This document shows, in pieces, positions 23,441 to 32,756 of a DNA stretch of 64,000 bases. Position 1 is the stretch's first letter; each line of letters starts with the position of its first letter. This DNA comes from CALVGQ01 sp964368495. Its GTDB lineage: Bacteria; Bacillota_I; Bacilli_A; Erysipelotrichales; Erysipelotrichaceae. The notes beneath the pieces were generated by a model that saw nothing but the letters and a program-made list of their open reading frames with translations, searched no databases and had not been told where the DNA came from. The position numbers and the translations under genes were made by a program. The DNA lies in NCBI GenBank assembly GCA_964368495.1, contig CAYJAJ010000001.1, positions 1 to 64,000 on the forward strand. The letters are read 5' to 3'.

Positions 23441-24142
23441 ATGGAGAAAGTAATTGAACTTAAAAATATCACGAAGAGTTATTTCATTGGTAAGCCAAAC
23501 GAATTAGAGGTGTTACATGGGATTGACCTCACTATCAACAAAGGAGAATTTGTAGCGATTGTTGGAGAAAGTGGTTCAGGAAAAAGTACATTAATGAATA
23601 TCATTGGCGTATTAGACCAAGCAACAACAGGTGAATATTATTTGGATGATACAAATATAAAAGATTTAACAGAAGATAAAAAAGCAGCGATTCGCAATAA
23701 AAAAATAGGCTTCGTTTTTCAAAATTTTAACTTGATTAACAGATCAAATGTATTGAAGAATGTAGAGCTTCCTATGGTTTATGCAAGAATTCCATCAAAT
23801 CAAAGAAAAAAAAGAGCTTATGAGCTCCTTGAAAAAGTAAATATGTCAAGCAGAGTTACTCATCTACCCAATGAATTATCTGGTGGACAAAAACAACGTG
23901 TTTCAATTGCTAGAGCACTTAGTAATTCTCCTTCAATAATTTTAGCAGATGAGCCTACTGGAGCTTTGGATTCTGAAACTTCTGAACAAGTTATGAATTT
24001 ATTTCACACACTTCATAAGGAAGAAAAATGTACAATTGTACTAATTACTCATAGTCCAGAATTAGCCGCACAATGTCAAAGAATTGTAACATTAAAAGAT
24101 GGACATATAATTTCTGATAAGAAGGGAGAAAAACATGCTTGA
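23441..24142 (+). CDS. MacB-like ABC transporter ATPase
   Basis: 233 aa. Walker A GESGSGKST, Q-loop FVFQNFNLI, signature LSGGQKQR, Walker B ILADEPTGALD and switch His in LITHSPE. The family (LolD/MacB/YknY) powers FtsX-type permeases. It overlaps the permease by 8 nt and follows the adaptor by 2 bp. Confidence 0.95.
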   Translation: MEKVIELKNITKSYFIGKPNELEVLHGIDLTINKGEFVAIVGESGSGKSTLMNIIGVLDQATTGEYYLDDTNIKDLTEDKKAAIRNKKIGFVFQNFNLINRSNVLKNVELPMVYARIPSNQRKKRAYELLEKVNMSSRVTHLPNELSGGQKQRVSIARALSNSPSIILADEPTGALDSETSEQVMNLFHTLHKEEKCTIVLITHSPELAAQCQRIVTLKDGHIISDKKGEKHA

Positions 24143-25379
24143 TAATATTCTTTTAGCTCTTCAAGCTTTAAAAAACAATAAAATGCGTTCCCTTCTTACA
24201 ATGCTAGGGATAATCATTGGTATTTCTTCTGTTATTACGATTACAACAGTTGGAGATTCCTTAACTGCATCAGTCAACAGCACGATGGAAGATGCTGGTG
24301 CGAATAGCGTAAGTGTAAGTATACGATCTAAAGAAGAGGATCAAAATAGACTCTTTTCTTCACAATCCATTCAAGAAAGTGATTATATTTCTGATGAGAT
24401 GATAGAAGATTTTTATGAAGTATTTGATGATGAAGTTGATTTTGTATCTCTTAGTGAAAATGTCAATAATTTATCAATGAAAGCAAATGATGAAGTATTG
24501 TCATTATCAGGTACTGGAATAAATTATGATTATCAAAATGATTCGAGTTTTAATATAGTAAATGGAATGAAGTTTTCACAAGCTGACATTGAAAATGGAT
24601 CCAATGTAGTCATTATTGAGGAAGACCTTGCGGAACTCTTATTTTCAGGAGCAGATCCTATTGGACAAAAAATCAATATATATAGTCAAACTAGCATTGA
24701 GTATTTCTATGTTGTTGGTGTGAGTGAAAGCCAAGATGACAGCATGATGGCAGCATTTTCTAATACAGAAACATACGATGTGTTCTTGCCGATTAGTAAA
24801 GCAAAAGAAATGACAAATGCTCAAGCAGGATACAGTTCAATCTCTGTTTCGTTTAATCAAGGCGTGGATATGAACTTAATGCAAACTCATACAGAAGAAT
24901 ATTTTCAAAGTTATTATGTGAATAATGATTACTATACAGCAAGTGTTGGCAGTATCAGTAATATGTTTGAAAGTATGACTGAACTTCTGGAAACAGTGGA
25001 ATTAGGTATTGCAGCAATTGCAGCCATTTCACTTCTAGTCGGAGGAATTGGCGTTATGAATATTATGCTGGTATCAATTACAGAAAGAACACGTGAAATT
25101 GGTACAAGAAAAGCATTAGGAGCACCTAAAAATGACATTATGCTTCAGTTTGTAACAGAAGCAGTTATTATTTGTATGATTGGTGGAATCATTGGAGCAA
25201 TACTGGGTATATCCTTAGGTATGTTCGCCGCTGAATTAATGGGATTCCCTGGTGTTCCAAGTGTTATTGCGATAGTAGTATCAGTAGCTTTTTCAATGGT
25301 AGTGGGACTATTCTTCGGGTATTATCCTGCAAGTAAAGCTGCTAAGCTAGATCCAATTGAAGCATTAAGATATGAATAA
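24135..25379 (+). CDS. MacB-like FtsX-family ABC permease
   Basis: 414 aa with one transmembrane helix near residue 20 (MLGIIIGISSVITI), a large extracytoplasmic MacB_PCD domain (residues about 45-275) and three C-terminal helices with the motifs GVMNIMLVSITERTREIGTR and GYYPASKAAKLDPIEALRYE. It works with the ATPase and adaptor as a mechanotransmission exporter rather than a channel. Confidence 0.95.
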   Translation: MLDNILLALQALKNNKMRSLLTMLGIIIGISSVITITTVGDSLTASVNSTMEDAGANSVSVSIRSKEEDQNRLFSSQSIQESDYISDEMIEDFYEVFDDEVDFVSLSENVNNLSMKANDEVLSLSGTGINYDYQNDSSFNIVNGMKFSQADIENGSNVVIIEEDLAELLFSGADPIGQKINIYSQTSIEYFYVVGVSESQDDSMMAAFSNTETYDVFLPISKAKEMTNAQAGYSSISVSFNQGVDMNLMQTHTEEYFQSYYVNNDYYTASVGSISNMFESMTELLETVELGIAAIAAISLLVGGIGVMNIMLVSITERTREIGTRKALGAPKNDIMLQFVTEAVIICMIGGIIGAILGISLGMFAAELMGFPGVPSVIAIVVSVAFSMVVGLFFGYYPASKAAKLDPIEALRYE

Positions 25380-25429
25380 AAAATTGAAATTGAGCAGAAG
25401 TAGTTTATACTTAAAGTAAAGGTGATTAT

Positions 25430-26101
25430 ATGAGATTATTATTATGTGAGGATGAAGTAGAATTATCTAATGCATTAGTGGCTGTGCTAAGACATAACAA
25501 TTATTCAGTAGATGCAGTATATGATGGTCAAGAAGCGCTGGACTATATTGAAGCGTCAAACTACGATGCGGTAATATTGGATATAATGATGCCTAAACTT
25601 GATGGTCTTACTGTGTTAAAAAGAGTACGTGAACGAAAAAATCGCATACCAATTATCATGTTGACAGCGAAATCTCAGGTCGATGATAAAGTGTTAGGGC
25701 TTGATTATGGAGCGAATGATTATTTAGCAAAACCGTTTGAAATGAAAGAATTATTAGCGAGAATTCGAGCAATGACACGTGAACAAACAGATACCACAAG
25801 TTCAATTTTAACGATTGGAAACGTTACTTTAAATCGTGCAACTTTTGAATTAAAGTCAAATAAAGGTTCCTTTAAATTAGCAAGTAAAGAATTTCAGATG
25901 TTGGAGATGTTGATGGTTAATCCATCGCATCTCATCACTACAGAGCGTTTTATGGAGAAAATATGGGGTTTTGATAGTGAAGTAGAAATCAGTGTAGTAT
26001 GGGTGTATATATCGTACTTAAGAAAAAAATTAGTTGCTCTAGATGCAGACATAATTATTAAAGTTGTTAGAAATGCAGGGTATTCACTGGAGGTAAAATA
26101 A
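25430..26101 (+). CDS. OmpR-family response regulator
   Basis: 223 aa. The receiver domain (residues 1-115) has the acidic pair ED and phospho-acceptor Asp51 in VILDIMMPKLDG, Thr in LTAKS and Lys in LAKPF. The C-terminal winged-helix domain contains EFQMLEMLMVNP and SVVWVYISYLRKKL. It overlaps the kinase gene by 1 nt. Its likely target is the direct repeat at 21653-21668 in front of the exporter. Confidence 0.95.
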   Translation: MRLLLCEDEVELSNALVAVLRHNNYSVDAVYDGQEALDYIEASNYDAVILDIMMPKLDGLTVLKRVRERKNRIPIIMLTAKSQVDDKVLGLDYGANDYLAKPFEMKELLARIRAMTREQTDTTSSILTIGNVTLNRATFELKSNKGSFKLASKEFQMLEMLMVNPSHLITTERFMEKIWGFDSEVEISVVWVYISYLRKKLVALDADIIIKVVRNAGYSLEVK

Positions 26102-27318
26102 TGGAAAAAAGTTTGCGTAGAAAATTTATCTCTATTTGTGTGATTTCAACCTTTATTGTTGTAACATCTTTAGCCTTTATTATTAACTATCACATTTATG
26201 ATATGGTAGAAAATAGTGCAGATGAAGCAATACAAATCATCGAAGAAAATGGTGGGGAATTTCCTAGAATTAATGTTTCTCAAACAATTAAAAATGAACT
26301 TAATTTCACACCTGAAAGTCCATATACAACCCGGTATTTTGTCGTTGATGTCGATGAAAACAATCAAGTGTTAAGTGTAAATACAAGCAGTATTGTAAGA
26401 ATTAATCCGGATACAGCAATTGAATATGTAAATAGTATCTTATCAGATACTAATTCAGAAAGAATATTAGATCGCTTCAAATATGAAGTTTTCGAAAAGG
26501 ATTATGGTAAACAAATTATTTTTGTAGATATTAGTTCAGGTTTGATGATTTTAAATACTGTTTTTACTGCAAGTGTTGGATTAAGTGGGATTATTTTGTT
26601 TTTGGTTTTTGTTGTTTCTACGTGGACATCAAAGATTGCGATCAAACCGATTGTTGATGCTTATGATAAACAAAAACAATTTATTACTGATGTAAGCCAT
26701 GAACTCAAAACACCATTAGCAATTATTAAAGCAAATACAGAAGTTATGGAATTAACATCCCCACAAAATCAGTGGACACAAAGTACTCATCACCAAATCG
26801 GAAGATTAACAGAATTGGTTAACCATTTAGTGTCTTTAGCAAAAATTGATGAAGGGGATAAAAAAATATCAAAAAGCAATTTTTCATTATCTGAAGCAAT
26901 AGAAGAAACAGTTGGAAGTTTCTTTACTGTTGTAGAAAGTCAAAATAAAAAGTTGAATGCGCATATTGAAAAAAATATATTTTTTACAGGTGATGAACAA
27001 TCACTAAGGATGATGACATCAACATTACTTGAAAACGCATTGAAATATTCTGTAGAAAAAAGTGAAATTGTTGTTTCATTATATAAGAAAAACAATAAAA
27101 TTTTTCTTGATGTGACTAACGAAGCGCAAGGACTTAAAAAAGAAAATTATGATATGTGGTTTGAACGGTTTTATCGAGGGGATACGTCTAGAAATAGCAA
27201 GAATGGTGGTTTTGGAATAGGTCTATCTATTGCAAAAGCAGCAGTACTGTTTAATGGCGGAACGATTAGTGCAAAAAGTGAGGATGGAAGAAAAGTTACA
27301 GTAAAAGTAAGATTATAA
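26101..27318 (+). CDS. Sensor histidine kinase
   Basis: 405 aa. Two transmembrane helices (residues about 9-29 and 152-174) enclose an extracytoplasmic sensor of about 120 residues. The HisKA phospho-acceptor is His200 in FITDVSHELKTPLAIIK; the HATPase domain shows TLLENALKYS, FERFYRGD and GGFGIGLSIAKA. It pairs with the response regulator upstream. The signal is unknown; the exporter context suggests envelope-active compounds. Confidence 0.95.
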   Translation: MEKSLRRKFISICVISTFIVVTSLAFIINYHIYDMVENSADEAIQIIEENGGEFPRINVSQTIKNELNFTPESPYTTRYFVVDVDENNQVLSVNTSSIVRINPDTAIEYVNSILSDTNSERILDRFKYEVFEKDYGKQIIFVDISSGLMILNTVFTASVGLSGIILFLVFVVSTWTSKIAIKPIVDAYDKQKQFITDVSHELKTPLAIIKANTEVMELTSPQNQWTQSTHHQIGRLTELVNHLVSLAKIDEGDKKISKSNFSLSEAIEETVGSFFTVVESQNKKLNAHIEKNIFFTGDEQSLRMMTSTLLENALKYSVEKSEIVVSLYKKNNKIFLDVTNEAQGLKKENYDMWFERFYRGDTSRNSKNGGFGIGLSIAKAAVLFNGGTISAKSEDGRKVTVKVRL

Positions 27319-27334
27319 TCTAAGGAGGAGTATA

Positions 27335-27925
27335 GTGTACAGTAAGAAAAAAAACTTTTATGAAAATTATTATCCTAACATCATACAAGCCCAAGAAATG
27401 ACGATCAAGAAACTATTTGCAATCAAAGAAGAAGATGATGTCATAGAACATATTTATACGAGAATTAAAAGTGCTGAAAGTACGAAACAAAAATTATGCA
27501 AGCTAAATTTTGAGGTGTCTGCTATTTCGTCGATAACTAAGATTACAGATGTCGTAGGAATACGCGTTATCTGTAAATTTATTGATGACATCGATGTAAT
27601 CATAGATAAAATCACAAAAAATAGTTTTTTTAAGGTGTTAGCTAGAAGAGATTATATTAACTCTCCTAAGCCAAATGGATATCGAAGTTATCACATTATT
27701 GTAGAAGTATCAACGGATGATCAAATTAAAGTTCCAGTTGAAATACAAATTAGAACGATTTCTCAAGATGCTTGGGCTAGTTTAGAACATAAAATGAAAT
27801 ATAAGCATGAAATCAAAGAAAAAAAAGTAATTGAACAAGAATTAAAAAGATGTGCAGATGAGCTTGCAGCAACTGATATGAGTATGCAAACCATCAAAGA
27901 CTTGATTGAAGGAAAATTAGGGTGA
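27335..27925 (+). CDS. relQ: Small alarmone synthetase, RelQ/SasB-like (p)ppGpp synthetase
   Basis: 196 aa, single RelA/SpoT synthetase domain without hydrolase or ACT parts. Seen: ITDVVGIRVICKFIDDID, then SPKPNGYRSYHIIVEV, then VPVEIQIRTISQDAWASLEHKMKYK, the ATP and GDP/GTP binding core. The start is GTG with AAGGAGG upstream. It follows the kinase by 16 bp and shares the run of genes with the exporter, so stringent-response signalling may rise when the two-component system fires (inference). Confidence 0.93.
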   Translation: MYSKKKNFYENYYPNIIQAQEMTIKKLFAIKEEDDVIEHIYTRIKSAESTKQKLCKLNFEVSAISSITKITDVVGIRVICKFIDDIDVIIDKITKNSFFKVLARRDYINSPKPNGYRSYHIIVEVSTDDQIKVPVEIQIRTISQDAWASLEHKMKYKHEIKEKKVIEQELKRCADELAATDMSMQTIKDLIEGKLG

Positions 27926-27942
27926 TGTTGTGTCACCTTTTT
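27921..27942 (+). terminator. Terminator of relQ
   Basis: ggtga / tcacc stem overlapping the relQ stop codon, followed by five T and an AT-rich stretch. Confidence 0.65.
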
Positions 27943-27950
27943 AATTTAAA

Positions 27951-27980
27951 AAAGCGTTCAAGATTTATTTTGAACGCTTT
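27951..27980 (-). terminator. Terminator of the panT-coaBC-coaX-maf operon
   Basis: Inverted repeat aaagcgttcaa / ttgaacgcttt, read on the minus strand and followed there by a T-rich tract. It overlaps the last codons of maf. Confidence 0.8.
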
Positions 27981-28542
27981 CTGAATTAAGAAAATCATTA
28001 AGTTTTCGATGAATAATTGAAACAGGAAATCCCATGATAGAGAAGAAATCTCCATGTATTTCTTTAACGAATAACCTGCCTAATCCTTGTATTGCATAAG
28101 AACCAGCTTTATCCATCGGTTCATTTGTATCAATATAGTCGTCGATTTCTTTTTCTGATAATTCATAAACGACAACATCACTGCTATGATAAAACGTCTC
28201 ACATTGATTATTGGATAATAAGCAAACACCAGTGATTACCTGATGAGTAGTCCCACTAAGGGTTTTTAACATATCTTTTGCGTTTTGCCTATCAATTGGT
28301 TTTCCTAATGCTTGATTGTTATGGACAACAAGCGTATCGGCACCAATAACAACACTATCGGGGTGAAAGTCAAGGACAGCTTGTGCTTTTTGCTGTGCCA
28401 ACCGCATGATTTCGGTTTCAATTTTTAAATCAGGATTTATTGTTTCATCAACATCTGCACTATGTATTTCAAATGGAATATTTAAACATTCCATTAGTTC
28501 AATTCTTCGTGGTGATTTGCTTGCTAAAATGATTTTTTTCAT
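27958..28542 (-). CDS. maf: Maf family nucleoside triphosphate pyrophosphatase
   Basis: 194 aa. Maf signature ILASKSPRRIELMECLNI at the N-terminus, then VIGADTLVVHN and the catalytic-loop Lys/Arg/Gln in AGSYAIQGLGRLFV. It hydrolyses non-canonical or modified nucleotides (dTTP/UTP type) and is linked to septum control in Bacillus. It overlaps coaX by 4 nt and is the last gene of the CoA operon. Confidence 0.95.
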   Translation of the reverse strand: MKKIILASKSPRRIELMECLNIPFEIHSADVDETINPDLKIETEIMRLAQQKAQAVLDFHPDSVVIGADTLVVHNNQALGKPIDRQNAKDMLKTLSGTTHQVITGVCLLSNNQCETFYHSSDVVVYELSEKEIDDYIDTNEPMDKAGSYAIQGLGRLFVKEIHGDFFSIMGFPVSIIHRKLNDFLNSESVQNKS

Positions 28543-29315
28543 TTAAGATTCTCCTTGTTTTTCTCAAAAATAAACTTCATACCTTGATAAGCTAGCTCAG
28601 GAATATATTTATCAATGCATTTAGTATGCGGGATTATGATTCTTCCTAGTCCACCGGTGGCGATAACTAATATATCTGCATTTAGTTGTTCTTTCATTTT
28701 TTTAACTATGTATTCAACTTGTCCGATATAACCGTAAACAAGGCCTGCTTGCATTCCATCAATTGTATTTTTTGCAAGAATTGATTTCGGTTTTTTAATT
28801 TCAATATCAGGTAGTTTTGCTGCTTGAGTAATTAATGCTTGAGCAGCAATTTCTATTCCAGGAGTAATTATTGTATATTCAAATACGCCATCTTTGGAAA
28901 TAAAATCAAATGTGGTAGCTGTACCAAAATCAATAATTAAGCAAGCCTGCTTGTATTGATGATAGGCAGCAGCAACATTAACGATTCGGTCGGCTCCAAC
29001 CTCTTTTGGATTTTCTGTGTGTATTTTTATTCCGGTTTTAATTCCTGGCCCAATAATTAGTGGTTCAACTTCAAAATATTTTTTTATCGCATTGTTAAGT
29101 GAGTGCATTAGTTTTGGTACAACACTAGAAATAATGACATCTTTTACATCATTCGGGTTCAATTTTTTTGTAATAAGCATATTACAAAGTGTTAAACCAA
29201 ATTCATCAGATGTTCTTTGGTTCTTTGTGGTTAAACGAAAACTGCCAATTAAGTCATCTTCTTTAAAAACACCTACAGTTATATTCGTATTTCCAACATC
29301 AATAGTTAAAAGCAT
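28539..29315 (-). CDS. coaX: Type III pantothenate kinase CoaX
   Basis: 258 aa. The ASKHA-fold phosphate motif DVGNTNITVG is at the N-terminus; GADRIVNVAAAY and DFGTATTFDFI follow. It makes 4'-phosphopantothenate, the first step to coenzyme A, and is insensitive to CoA feedback in known members. It lies 3 bp after coaBC and is thus in the pantothenate operon. Confidence 0.95.
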   Translation of the reverse strand: MLLTIDVGNTNITVGVFKEDDLIGSFRLTTKNQRTSDEFGLTLCNMLITKKLNPNDVKDVIISSVVPKLMHSLNNAIKKYFEVEPLIIGPGIKTGIKIHTENPKEVGADRIVNVAAAYHQYKQACLIIDFGTATTFDFISKDGVFEYTIITPGIEIAAQALITQAAKLPDIEIKKPKSILAKNTIDGMQAGLVYGYIGQVEYIVKKMKEQLNADILVIATGGLGRIIIPHTKCIDKYIPELAYQGMKFIFEKNKENLK

Positions 29316-29318
29316 GGC

Positions 29319-30503
29319 CTACTCCTTTTCTATTAGCTTTAAAATTTCATTAGATAGATCTTCCTTACTCATAAGATTAAACTCAATTGTTTTCTCTTTA
29401 GTAAGTATTGTTGCGATATTTGTATCGCCTGCAAATCCAGAGCCAGTTTGTATTAATGAATTGGCTACAATCATATCAACACTTTTATTAATTAATTTTG
29501 ATTTAGCATTTTCAATCAAGTTTTCAGTTTCCATTGCAAATCCACATAAGAATTGATTAGGAAGTTTATTTTCAGCTAACCATTTTAAGATGTCTTGTGT
29601 TTTAGCAAGTTTTAGATTCAATGAATTGTCACTTTTTTTGATTTTTTGTTGACTATAGTTCTCGGGAGAATAATCAGCTACTGCTGCTGATTTTATAATA
29701 ATGTCAGCATTACTGTAGTTTTGTTTAACAGCTTCAAACATTTCTTGCGCACTTTTTACATGGATAGTATTTACATCAAATAAGTCAGGAATCTCAGTTA
29801 ATCCAGTGATTAAAGTTACATTTGCTCCATTTGCTTTTGCTTGTTTTGCTAAAGCAAAACCCATTTTACCTGTAGAATGATTACGGATATATCGTATGGG
29901 ATCAATTGCTTCAAGTGTTGATCCAGCAGTGATTAAAATATTTTTCCCATGGAGTGTTTTTTCTTGGGTTAATGCATAGTCAATTGCATTTTCAATGTGG
30001 TATAAATCAGCAAGTCGACCCTTGCCAATGTCCCCACACGCTAAATATCCACTATCACTTTCAACCAAATGATAACCGAGTTCTTTGCATCGTTTTAAGT
30101 TGTTTTGTGTAACTTCATTTTCTAGCATTCCAGTGTTCATAGCTGGACAAATTATTTTAGGACACAAACACGCCATGAATGTTGTTGTTAACATGTCGTC
30201 TGCTATGCCATGCACAATTTTTGCGATAACATTAGCAGTTGCTGGTACAACTGCGAATACGTCTGCTTTTTTTGCCAATGAAACATGTTGTACGCTGTAT
30301 TCAAAACTTCGATCAAATGTTTCTATGCTAACCCGATTAGAAGAAAGTGTTTCAAAAGTTAAAGGACTAATAAATTCTGTAGCATTTTTAGTCATGATAA
30401 CATGTACTTCATGACCTTTCTTTTTAAGTGAACTGACAAGAGTTGCGGCTTTGTAGGCTGCGATACCTCCAGTGACACCGATAATTATACATTTTCTATT
30501 CAT
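29319..30503 (-). CDS. coaBC: Bifunctional phosphopantothenoylcysteine decarboxylase / phosphopantothenate-cysteine ligase CoaBC
   Basis: 394 aa. The N-terminal flavodoxin-like CoaC half begins IGVTGGIAAYKAATLV and has the PAMNTGM motif with catalytic Asn (ICPAMNTGML); the CoaB ligase half begins near residue 185 with ILITAGSTLEAIDPIRYIRNHSTGKMG. Together they convert phosphopantothenate to phosphopantetheine. It overlaps panT by 4 nt. Confidence 0.95.
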   Translation of the reverse strand: MNRKCIIIGVTGGIAAYKAATLVSSLKKKGHEVHVIMTKNATEFISPLTFETLSSNRVSIETFDRSFEYSVQHVSLAKKADVFAVVPATANVIAKIVHGIADDMLTTTFMACLCPKIICPAMNTGMLENEVTQNNLKRCKELGYHLVESDSGYLACGDIGKGRLADLYHIENAIDYALTQEKTLHGKNILITAGSTLEAIDPIRYIRNHSTGKMGFALAKQAKANGANVTLITGLTEIPDLFDVNTIHVKSAQEMFEAVKQNYSNADIIIKSAAVADYSPENYSQQKIKKSDNSLNLKLAKTQDILKWLAENKLPNQFLCGFAMETENLIENAKSKLINKSVDMIVANSLIQTGSGFAGDTNIATILTKEKTIEFNLMSKEDLSNEILKLIEKE

Positions 30504-31126
30504 AGTTTATCTCCTCCTTTACTAATTGGAAGAAGCAACCTTGCAACAACAACTGTTGAACATGCAGCTAAAATTGCTTCTGCAATTCCATTTGTAGCAA
30601 TGATTCCTAGTATGAGCATAAATACTAAATCTGCGCTGATATTATTCGCAAGTGCATAAGGTTCTTTAAAGAAAATGATTATACCGCCCAAAACTAGTAC
30701 TGTATGAAGAAATGTGTTAGAGATGGCCACGGTGGAAAGTAATATATTTTTATTTGATATTTTGTTTTTTAATAGTTCGTATAGTAGACCACTCATGAAT
30801 CCAAGTAAAATTCTAGGTACAAAAACGATGAGTAGACTTGAAAAATTTCCTGATACATTAGCAATTGTAATGAAAGGAGAAAAGATAAATGAGGTTGCTG
30901 TAGGTTGTAGTGTGTTGATTATTAAACTACAAAGTCCAAAAACGAACCCCACTGTTGCTCCTTCTTTTTTTCCTAGTAAGACTCCTGCTAAAATAACAGG
31001 GATATGAAGTGTCGTAGCTCTTATAGGACCTATTAGAATAAATCCAAGTGGAGTCAATAGAAATATGACTTCCAATGCAATAAATAAAGAGAGTAATACC
31101 AGTGTATATGTTTTTTTTGATTTCAT
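30500..31126 (-). CDS. panT: ECF transporter S component, pantothenate type (PanT-like)
   Basis: 208 aa with about six transmembrane segments and the segment IGPIRATTLHIPVILAGVLLG, which matches pantothenate/folate-type S components. Substrate assignment is supported by position: first gene of an operon with coaBC and coaX. It depends on the shared energising module EcfA1-EcfA2-EcfT. Ribosome binding site AGGAGG precedes the ATG. Confidence 0.85.
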   Translation of the reverse strand: MKSKKTYTLVLLSLFIALEVIFLLTPLGFILIGPIRATTLHIPVILAGVLLGKKEGATVGFVFGLCSLIINTLQPTATSFIFSPFITIANVSGNFSSLLIVFVPRILLGFMSGLLYELLKNKISNKNILLSTVAISNTFLHTVLVLGGIIIFFKEPYALANNISADLVFMLILGIIATNGIAEAILAACSTVVVARLLLPISKGGDKL

Positions 31127-31308
31127 AATTGTTTTCCTCCTACTATAATTCCCAATGGGATATCATGTATAACAAAAATCAAAGGCATTTTTTATGATAC
31201 AGTGCTAGTGTACTGTTCAACAATGCAAAATTATTATACCATATTGGATAATATTTCAATGATAAAGTCATCTTTTATTCTAATAATAATCATATATTTG
31301 GAGGATGT

Positions 31309-32136
31309 ATGATAAAAACACTAATTTTCTTACTTATCATTTTGAGTGGTTGTCAACAAGAAACAATTACAGTTAATGAGATATGGGATGATATCCCAGG
31401 AATAAACTACAGTAATCGCGATGTCGATTTAAGTCAATTTGTGGACTTAGATACTTCGATAAAAACATGGGGGATAGGAAAAACCAGGGATGAAAAAAAC
31501 CAACCAGTTGATTGCGTTAATGCAAATGAGTTATATGGGCAATATGATGCTACATTTGTACGTGAGGCAAACAATGAAATGTTTTTGACATTTGATAGTG
31601 GCTATGAAAATGGAAACACTGCTTTAATTTTAGATGTTTTAAAGCAGAAAGAAGTAAGCGCAGTATTTTTTTTAACGGCACAATATGTAATAGAAAATGA
31701 AGACCTAGTTAAAAGAATGATTGATGAAGGTCATGTGATAGGAAACCATACCTATCATCATTCCAGCTTACCTATAATAAGTGATACGAAGCTAGTGGAA
31801 GAAATTATGGATATGGATGATTTAATGATTGAAAAATTTCAATATAAAATGAAATATGTTCGACCTCCACGTGGAGAATATAGTGAGAAATCCTTGGCTA
31901 TCTTACAGGCTTTAGGGTATGAAACACTTTTTTGGTCATTTGGTTATTATGATTTTAACGTGAATGATCAACCAGGTATAAGTGCAAGTCTTCAAAAATG
32001 TTTGGATGGTGCCCATCCAGGAGCAATTTATTTATTTCATAGTGCATCTGAGACAAATGCGATTATTATGAATGACTTTATTGATGGGCTTAGAGATTTA
32101 AACTATAAAATAAGTGATTTGAATGAATTTAATTGA
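31309..32136 (+). CDS. Polysaccharide deacetylase lipoprotein, PdaA-like
   Basis: 275 aa. The N-terminus is a short lipoprotein signal (lipobox LSGC, Cys15). The deacetylase domain has TFDSGYENG (Asp96, Ser97), GNHTYHHSS (His147, His151), RPPRGE and YLFHSAS. PdaA-type enzymes act on N-acetylmuramic acid and lead to muramic delta-lactam in spore cortex; they carry a variant second residue in the TFD-x-G motif, here Ser rather than the Asp of ordinary NodB domains. Whether this organism makes spores is not visible. Ribosome binding site GGAGG precedes the ATG. Confidence 0.85.
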   Translation: MIKTLIFLLIILSGCQQETITVNEIWDDIPGINYSNRDVDLSQFVDLDTSIKTWGIGKTRDEKNQPVDCVNANELYGQYDATFVREANNEMFLTFDSGYENGNTALILDVLKQKEVSAVFFLTAQYVIENEDLVKRMIDEGHVIGNHTYHHSSLPIISDTKLVEEIMDMDDLMIEKFQYKMKYVRPPRGEYSEKSLAILQALGYETLFWSFGYYDFNVNDQPGISASLQKCLDGAHPGAIYLFHSASETNAIIMNDFIDGLRDLNYKISDLNEFN

Positions 32137-32182
32137 GTAAAATTAGCGCTTGACTTATAATAATATCAAGGAGAATAAAACT

Positions 32183-32725
32183 ATGAAATTTTTAGTTGTT
32201 TCTGATATTCATGGATCTAGTGATCATGCGCAAAAATGCGTGAATTTATATTATGACTTAAAAGTGGATAGATTATTACTTTTAGGTGATTTACTATATC
32301 ATGGACCGCGAAATAAAATTAGTGATGACTATAATCCTGCAAAAGTAGCAGAAATTCTTAATGGAATCCATGATAAGGTTATTGCAGTGAGAGGGAACTG
32401 TGATAGTGAAGTAGATCAAATGATGTTAAAGTTTCCTATCTTGCAAGAGAGTGTTTTCATTATTAATGAAGGGGTAAATGTTTTCGCCAGTCATGGACAT
32501 ATTTATCATCCCGATAAATTACCATTAATGAGCGAAAATGATGTTTTTATTTACGGACATGTTCATGTACCGATTGCTAAAAAAGAGAATGGCAAATTTA
32601 TATTGAATCCTGGAAGCATAACATTTCCAAAGGAAAATAATCCTAATAGTTATGCAGTTCTTGATGAAAATGGATTTATAATATATGATTTAAATAATAA
32701 AATAATTAAAAGCATTGAGTTTTAA
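32183..32725 (+). CDS. YfcE family phosphodiesterase
   Basis: 180 aa calcineurin-like metallophosphoesterase with all metal-binding motifs: SDIHGSSDHA, LLLGDLLYHGP, VRGNCDSEVD, FASHGHIYHP and YGHVHVP. Family members hydrolyse phosphodiesters; the natural substrate is uncertain. The ATG at 32183 follows AAGGAG; an earlier in-frame ATG at 32150 precedes that site and is rejected. Confidence 0.93.
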   Translation: MKFLVVSDIHGSSDHAQKCVNLYYDLKVDRLLLLGDLLYHGPRNKISDDYNPAKVAEILNGIHDKVIAVRGNCDSEVDQMMLKFPILQESVFIINEGVNVFASHGHIYHPDKLPLMSENDVFIYGHVHVPIAKKENGKFILNPGSITFPKENNPNSYAVLDENGFIIYDLNNKIIKSIEF

Positions 32726-32756
32726 TTGCAACAATAAATAGATTGGGTGTGATGGT

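Noticed and set aside
29017..29556. Plus-strand 179-residue frame opposite coaX and coaBC
   Set aside because: Overlaps two certain genes on the other strand; Ser/Phe/Ile-rich shadow frame without ribosome binding site.
31127..31308. Possible riboswitch in front of panT
   Set aside because: The gap has inverted-repeat fragments but nothing that matches a known vitamin riboswitch consensus that I can recognise.
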